Positions 59,713 to 64,000 of a stretch of 64,000 nt of DNA are shown here, piece after piece. Under the pieces are notes generated by a model that saw nothing but the letters and a program-made list of their open reading frames with translations, had not been told where the DNA came from and did not search any database. Position numbers and translations under genes: made by a program. The DNA is from Sinonovacula constricta (Eukaryota; Mollusca; Bivalvia; Cardiida; Solecurtidae), in the NCBI GenBank assembly GCA_007844125.1, contig CM017567.1, positions 41,006,527-41,070,526 of the forward strand, read 5' to 3'. Numbering within the stretch: the stretch's first letter is position 1; every line of letters starts with the position of its first letter.

Positions 59713-62700
59713 GTTATAAGTACACTCCGGTAATGAGTACATCCCAGACAGTAATAAGTACACTCAGGTAATGAATACATCCCAGATGGTAATCAGTACA
59801 CTCCGGTAATGAATACATCTCAGACCGTAATAAGTGCACTCCGGTAATGAATACATCCCAGATGGTAATAAGTACACTCCGATAATGAATACATCCCAGA
59901 TGGTAATAAGTACACTCAGATAATGAATACATCCCAGATGGTAATAAGCACACTCAGGCAATAAATACATCTCAGACGGTTATACGTACACTCCGGTAAT
60001 GAATACATCACAGACTGTAGTAAGAACACACCGGTAATGAATACATCCTAGACCGTAATAAGTACACTCCGGTAATGAATGCATCCCAGAAAGTAATAAG
60101 TACACTCCGGTAATGAATACATCCTAGACCGTAATAAGTACACTCCGGTAATGATTATATCCCGGACCGTAATAAGTACACTCCGGTAATGAATACATCC
60201 CATATGGTAATAAGTACACTCAGGTAATGAATACATCCCAGACCGTAATAAGTACACTCCGGTAATGAAAACATCCCAGATGGTAATCAGTACACTCAGG
60301 TAATGAATACATTTTATACCGTAATAAGTGCACTCCGGTAATGAATACATCTCAGATGGTAATAAGCACACTCAGGTAATGAATACATCCCAGACGGTTA
60401 TAAGTACACTCCGGTAATGAATACATCACATACTGTAGTAAGTACACACCGGTAATGAATACATCCTAGACCGTAATAAGTACACTCCGGTAACGAATAC
60501 ATCCCAGAAAGTAATAAGTACACTCCGGTAATGAATACATCCTAGACCGTAATAAGTAAACTCCGGTAATGATTATATCGCAGGCGGTTATAAGTACACT
60601 CCGGTAATGAATATATTCCGGACCGTAATAAGTACACTCCGGTAATGAATACATCCCATATGGTAATAAGTGCACTCAGGTAATGAATACATCCCAGAGC
60701 GTAATAAGTACACTCCGGAAATGAATTCATCCCATATGGTAATAAGTGCACTCCGGTAATGAATACATCCTAGATGGTAATAAGTACACTCCGGTAATGA
60801 ATATATTCCGGACCGTAATAAGTACACTCCGGTAATGAATATATCACTTATGGTAATAAGTACACTCAGGTAATGAATACATCCCAGAGCGTAATAAGTA
60901 CACTCCGGAAATGAATTCATCCCATATGGTAATAAGAACACTCCGGTTATGAATACATCCTAGATGGTAATTAGTACACTCCGGTTATGAATACATCTAA
61001 GATGGTTATAGGTACCCTCATGTAATGAGTACATCCCAGATGGTAATAATTACACATCGGTAATGATTACATCCCAGACCGTAGACTAGTAAGTACACTC
61101 CGGTAATGAATACGTCCAAGACCGTAATAAGTACATTCCGGTAATGATTATATTCCAGACGGTTATAAGTACACTCCGGTAATGAATACATCCCAGACCG
61201 TAGTAAGTACACTCCAGTAATGAATACATCCCATGTGGTAATAAGTACACTCCGGTTATAAATACATCCTAGATGGTAATTAGTACACTCCGGTTATGAA
61301 TATATCCCAGATGGTAATTAGTACACTCCAGTAATGAATACATCCCAGACCGTAATAAGTACACTCCGGTAATGAATGCATCCCAGACGGTTATAAGTAC
61401 ATTCCGGTAATGAATACATCCTAGACCGTAATAAGTACACTCCTTTCATGATTACAACGCAAACCCTGTAAGTACACTCCGGTAATGAATATTCCCATAT
61501 GGTAATAAGTTCACTCCGGTAAGGAATACATCCCATATGGTAATAAGTACACTCCGGAAATGAATACATCCCAGATGGTAATAAGTACACTCGGGTAATG
61601 AATATATCCTAGATGGTAATAAGTACACTCCGGTAATAAATATATCCCAGATGGTAATAAGGACACTCAGGTAATGAATACATCCCAGACCGTAATAAGT
61701 ACACTCCGGTAATGAATACATCCCAGACGGTAATACGTACACTCCGGTAATGAATATATCCCAGACCGTTATAAGTACACTCCGGTAATGAATACATCCC
61801 AGACCGTTATAAGTACACTCCGGTAATGAACACATCCCAGACGGTAATACGTACACTCCGGTAATGAATATATCCCAGACCGTTATAAGTACACTCCGGT
61901 AATGAACACATCCCAGACCGTAATAAGCACACTTCGGTAATAAATACATCCCAAACGGTAATACGTACACTCCGGTAATGAATACATCCCAAACGGTAAT
62001 AAGTACACTACGGTAATGAATACATCCCAAACGGTAATAAGTACACTACGGTAATGAATACATCCCAGACAGTAATAAGTCACTCCGGAAATGAGTACAT
62101 CCCAGACCGTAATAAGTACACTCCGGTAAAAAATACATCCCAGACGGTAAATAAGTACACTCCGGTAATGAATACATCCCAGACGGTAATAAGTACACTA
62201 CGGTAATGAATACATCCCAAACGGTAATAAGTACACTACGGTAATGAATACATCCCAGACAGTAATAAGTCACTCCGGAAATGAGTACATCCCAGACCGT
62301 AATAAGTACACTCCGGTAAAAAATACATCCCAGACGGTAAATAAGTACACTCCGGTAATGAATACATCCCAGATGGTAATAAGTACACTACGGTAATGAA
62401 TACATCCCAGACAGTAATAAGTCACTCCGGAAATGAATACATCCCAGACCGTAATAAGTACACTCCGGTAATGAATACATCCCAGATGGTAATAAGTACA
62501 CTCCGGTAATGAATACAGTCCAGACCGTAATAAGTACACTCTGGTAATGAATACATCCCAGACCGTAATAAGTACACTCCGGTAATGAATACATCCCCGA
62601 TGGTAATAAGTACACCACGGTAATGGAAACATCCCAGACGGTTATAAGTACACTCCGGTAATGAATATATCCCAGACCATAATAAATACACTCCGGTAAT

Positions 62701-62888
62701 GAATACATCCCATATGGTAATAAGTACACTCAGGTAATGAATACATCCCAGACCGTAATAAGTAAACTCCGGAAATGAATTCATCCCATATGGTAATAAG
62801 TACACTACGGTAATGAATACATCCCAGACAGTAATAAGTCACTCCGGAAATGAGTACATCCCAGACCGTAATAAGTACACTCCGGTAA
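59713..62888. repeat. 38-bp satellite array, about 83 units
   Basis: The unit is AAGTACACTCCGGTAATGAA plus TACATCCCAGACCGTAAT. It repeats for about 3.17 kb with few indels. Because 38 is not a multiple of three, one 38-residue peptide period is spread over three units on the minus strand (blocks like ITGVYLL, GMYSLPECTYY and CIHYRSVLIT). All three minus frames stay largely open. A higher-order pattern of 5 units, marked by AAGTCACTCCGGAAATGAGT, recurs near 62080, 62266, 62418 and 62845. No promoter or start unique to a gene was seen. Confidence 0.97.
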
Positions 62889-64000
62889 AAATTCGCTGGT
62901 GAATGAGTGCTACTGTTTGTTGTTTTCGTATTAGGAAACGGCCAAAATATTCCGAAGAGAACAGACTTCTTCGTAAAGATAGATAAACATTTACGCATCA
63001 CTCTACTAGATTAAGAAGGAAACAGTTTTTAATTTTTATTTTGTTAATGAATTTAAATTGTACGATGTGTGCTAAATTTGATTACAAACTCGTTACCTGG
63101 TATATTCAAAGACTAAAAAAATGAAAACCATGCGGTGAAGTTATTTTATATTTTCCAGCATCAACCAAAATACTTTATAGAACATTTCGGGCAACTCTAA
63201 AATAAATCGTCTGGCTATCAAGAGCTCGTTGATTTTTTTAATAAAACAGTAAACAGGCAAAAAGGGGAAATAAGCAAATGACAGGCGCGTTTCTGCCATT
63301 ACGCACATTACGGACGTGCGTAACCTCGTTCGACAAATCGAAAATCTAAAAGTACCAAAAACACTTAGAAAGTGGATGCCTAACCCGCGTTAGGAATGAT
63401 ATATTTTATTTCGGTAGTTTCTATGTTCTAAAATCTTATTACCACACCAAACAGCTTAAAAAGGTTTAAAATGATTAAACTAATACACGTCAGGATTTAA
63501 GTAGTTCATACTTTGCGTTAAGTTCCACCCATGTACGCATTTTACCTGTTATTTATTAGAAAAGAACCGAATTTATTCAAACGTGTTACGACAAAGGTTA
63601 TTTCCCTTATAATTTTGCGTAACTTCAAAAAACGGCCCTGAATGATGTACATGTTGGTAATCTGTCAAGAAAATAAAATTATTTCTTTCTTTATTGAAGA
63701 CAATTCTGAAAATACATCAGCAGTCGAATTTGAGTGTTTGTTTTTCTTTTTATATGTTAAGATGTTTTTGGTATCAGTATAGCGTTCGCTTCAATATTCG
63801 GTTCTTTCAAGATTTCATTGACAAAATTGATTTGGTTATTATTAAAATTTAATTATTACGATTTTTTTGATTTTTTTTTGAAATCAATAAATTCGTGTAA
63901 CGGTAAAAAAATTGTCTGTTCTCATTATCTTACAAGTTAACATAACGTAATGTTAGTTTATCGCAATAACATACTTTCTAGACCGAACCTGGTAGCGCAA
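62889..64000. other. Non-coding stretch to window end
   Basis: A CAGGCGCGTTTCTGCCATTA block near 63282 resembles the hAT-like element end at 3281 and 5419. Nothing else was recognised. Confidence 0.4.

Overview
The window reads as intergenic and intronic DNA from an animal nuclear genome, most likely a bivalve mollusc. The base composition is AT-rich, genes are split into short exons with GT-AG borders, microsatellites are dense, and there are several families of tRNA-derived SINEs and short inverted-repeat DNA transposons. The species cannot be fixed from the sequence alone. No rRNA gene, intact tRNA gene, CRISPR array or prokaryotic operon is visible.

Coding content is sparse. The best gene is a three-exon minus-strand gene (13308-16733) for a secreted GH128/Asl1-like glycosyl hydrolase. 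Both expected catalytic glutamates are present, but the only good splice of exon 1 to exon 2 makes a TGA codon. A long minus-strand terminal exon (21900-23294) encodes about 464 residues of a basic, low-complexity protein that I do not recognise. Two probable terminal exons of membrane proteins face each other: plus strand 48122-48297 and minus strand 51532-51758.

The rest is mostly repeats. They include a SINE family with a tRNA-Ser/Leu-like head (8 copies), a second SINE family with a different tRNA-like head (7 copies), and a repeat with a 5S-rRNA-like segment (3 related copies). There is a TTAA-flanked MITE family with GGTGGTATCCGACAGTTT ends (about 9 copies, clustered at 44-50 kb), a second MITE family with CAATCGGAAC ends, and hAT-like miniature elements, one with a perfect 8-bp target duplication. 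Tandem arrays have units of 25, 38, 62-68, 72, about 135 and 648 bp. Layout: 0-12 kb repeats and microsatellites; 13-17 kb glycosidase gene with repeats in its introns; 18-21 kb trinucleotide and minisatellite arrays; 21.9-23.3 kb long exon; 24-44 kb mostly empty with SINEs and the 72-bp array; 44-50 kb MITE nest; 48-52 kb two facing terminal exons; 52.7-54.2 kb 648-bp repeat; 59.7-62.9 kb 38-bp satellite.

The items most worth following up are the 38-bp satellite, the 72-bp peptide-coding-like minisatellite, the glycosidase splice-junction stop, the inverted repeat bracketing long AT tracts, and the hairpin element at 56 kb. No evidence in the window shows the genes acting together in a pathway.
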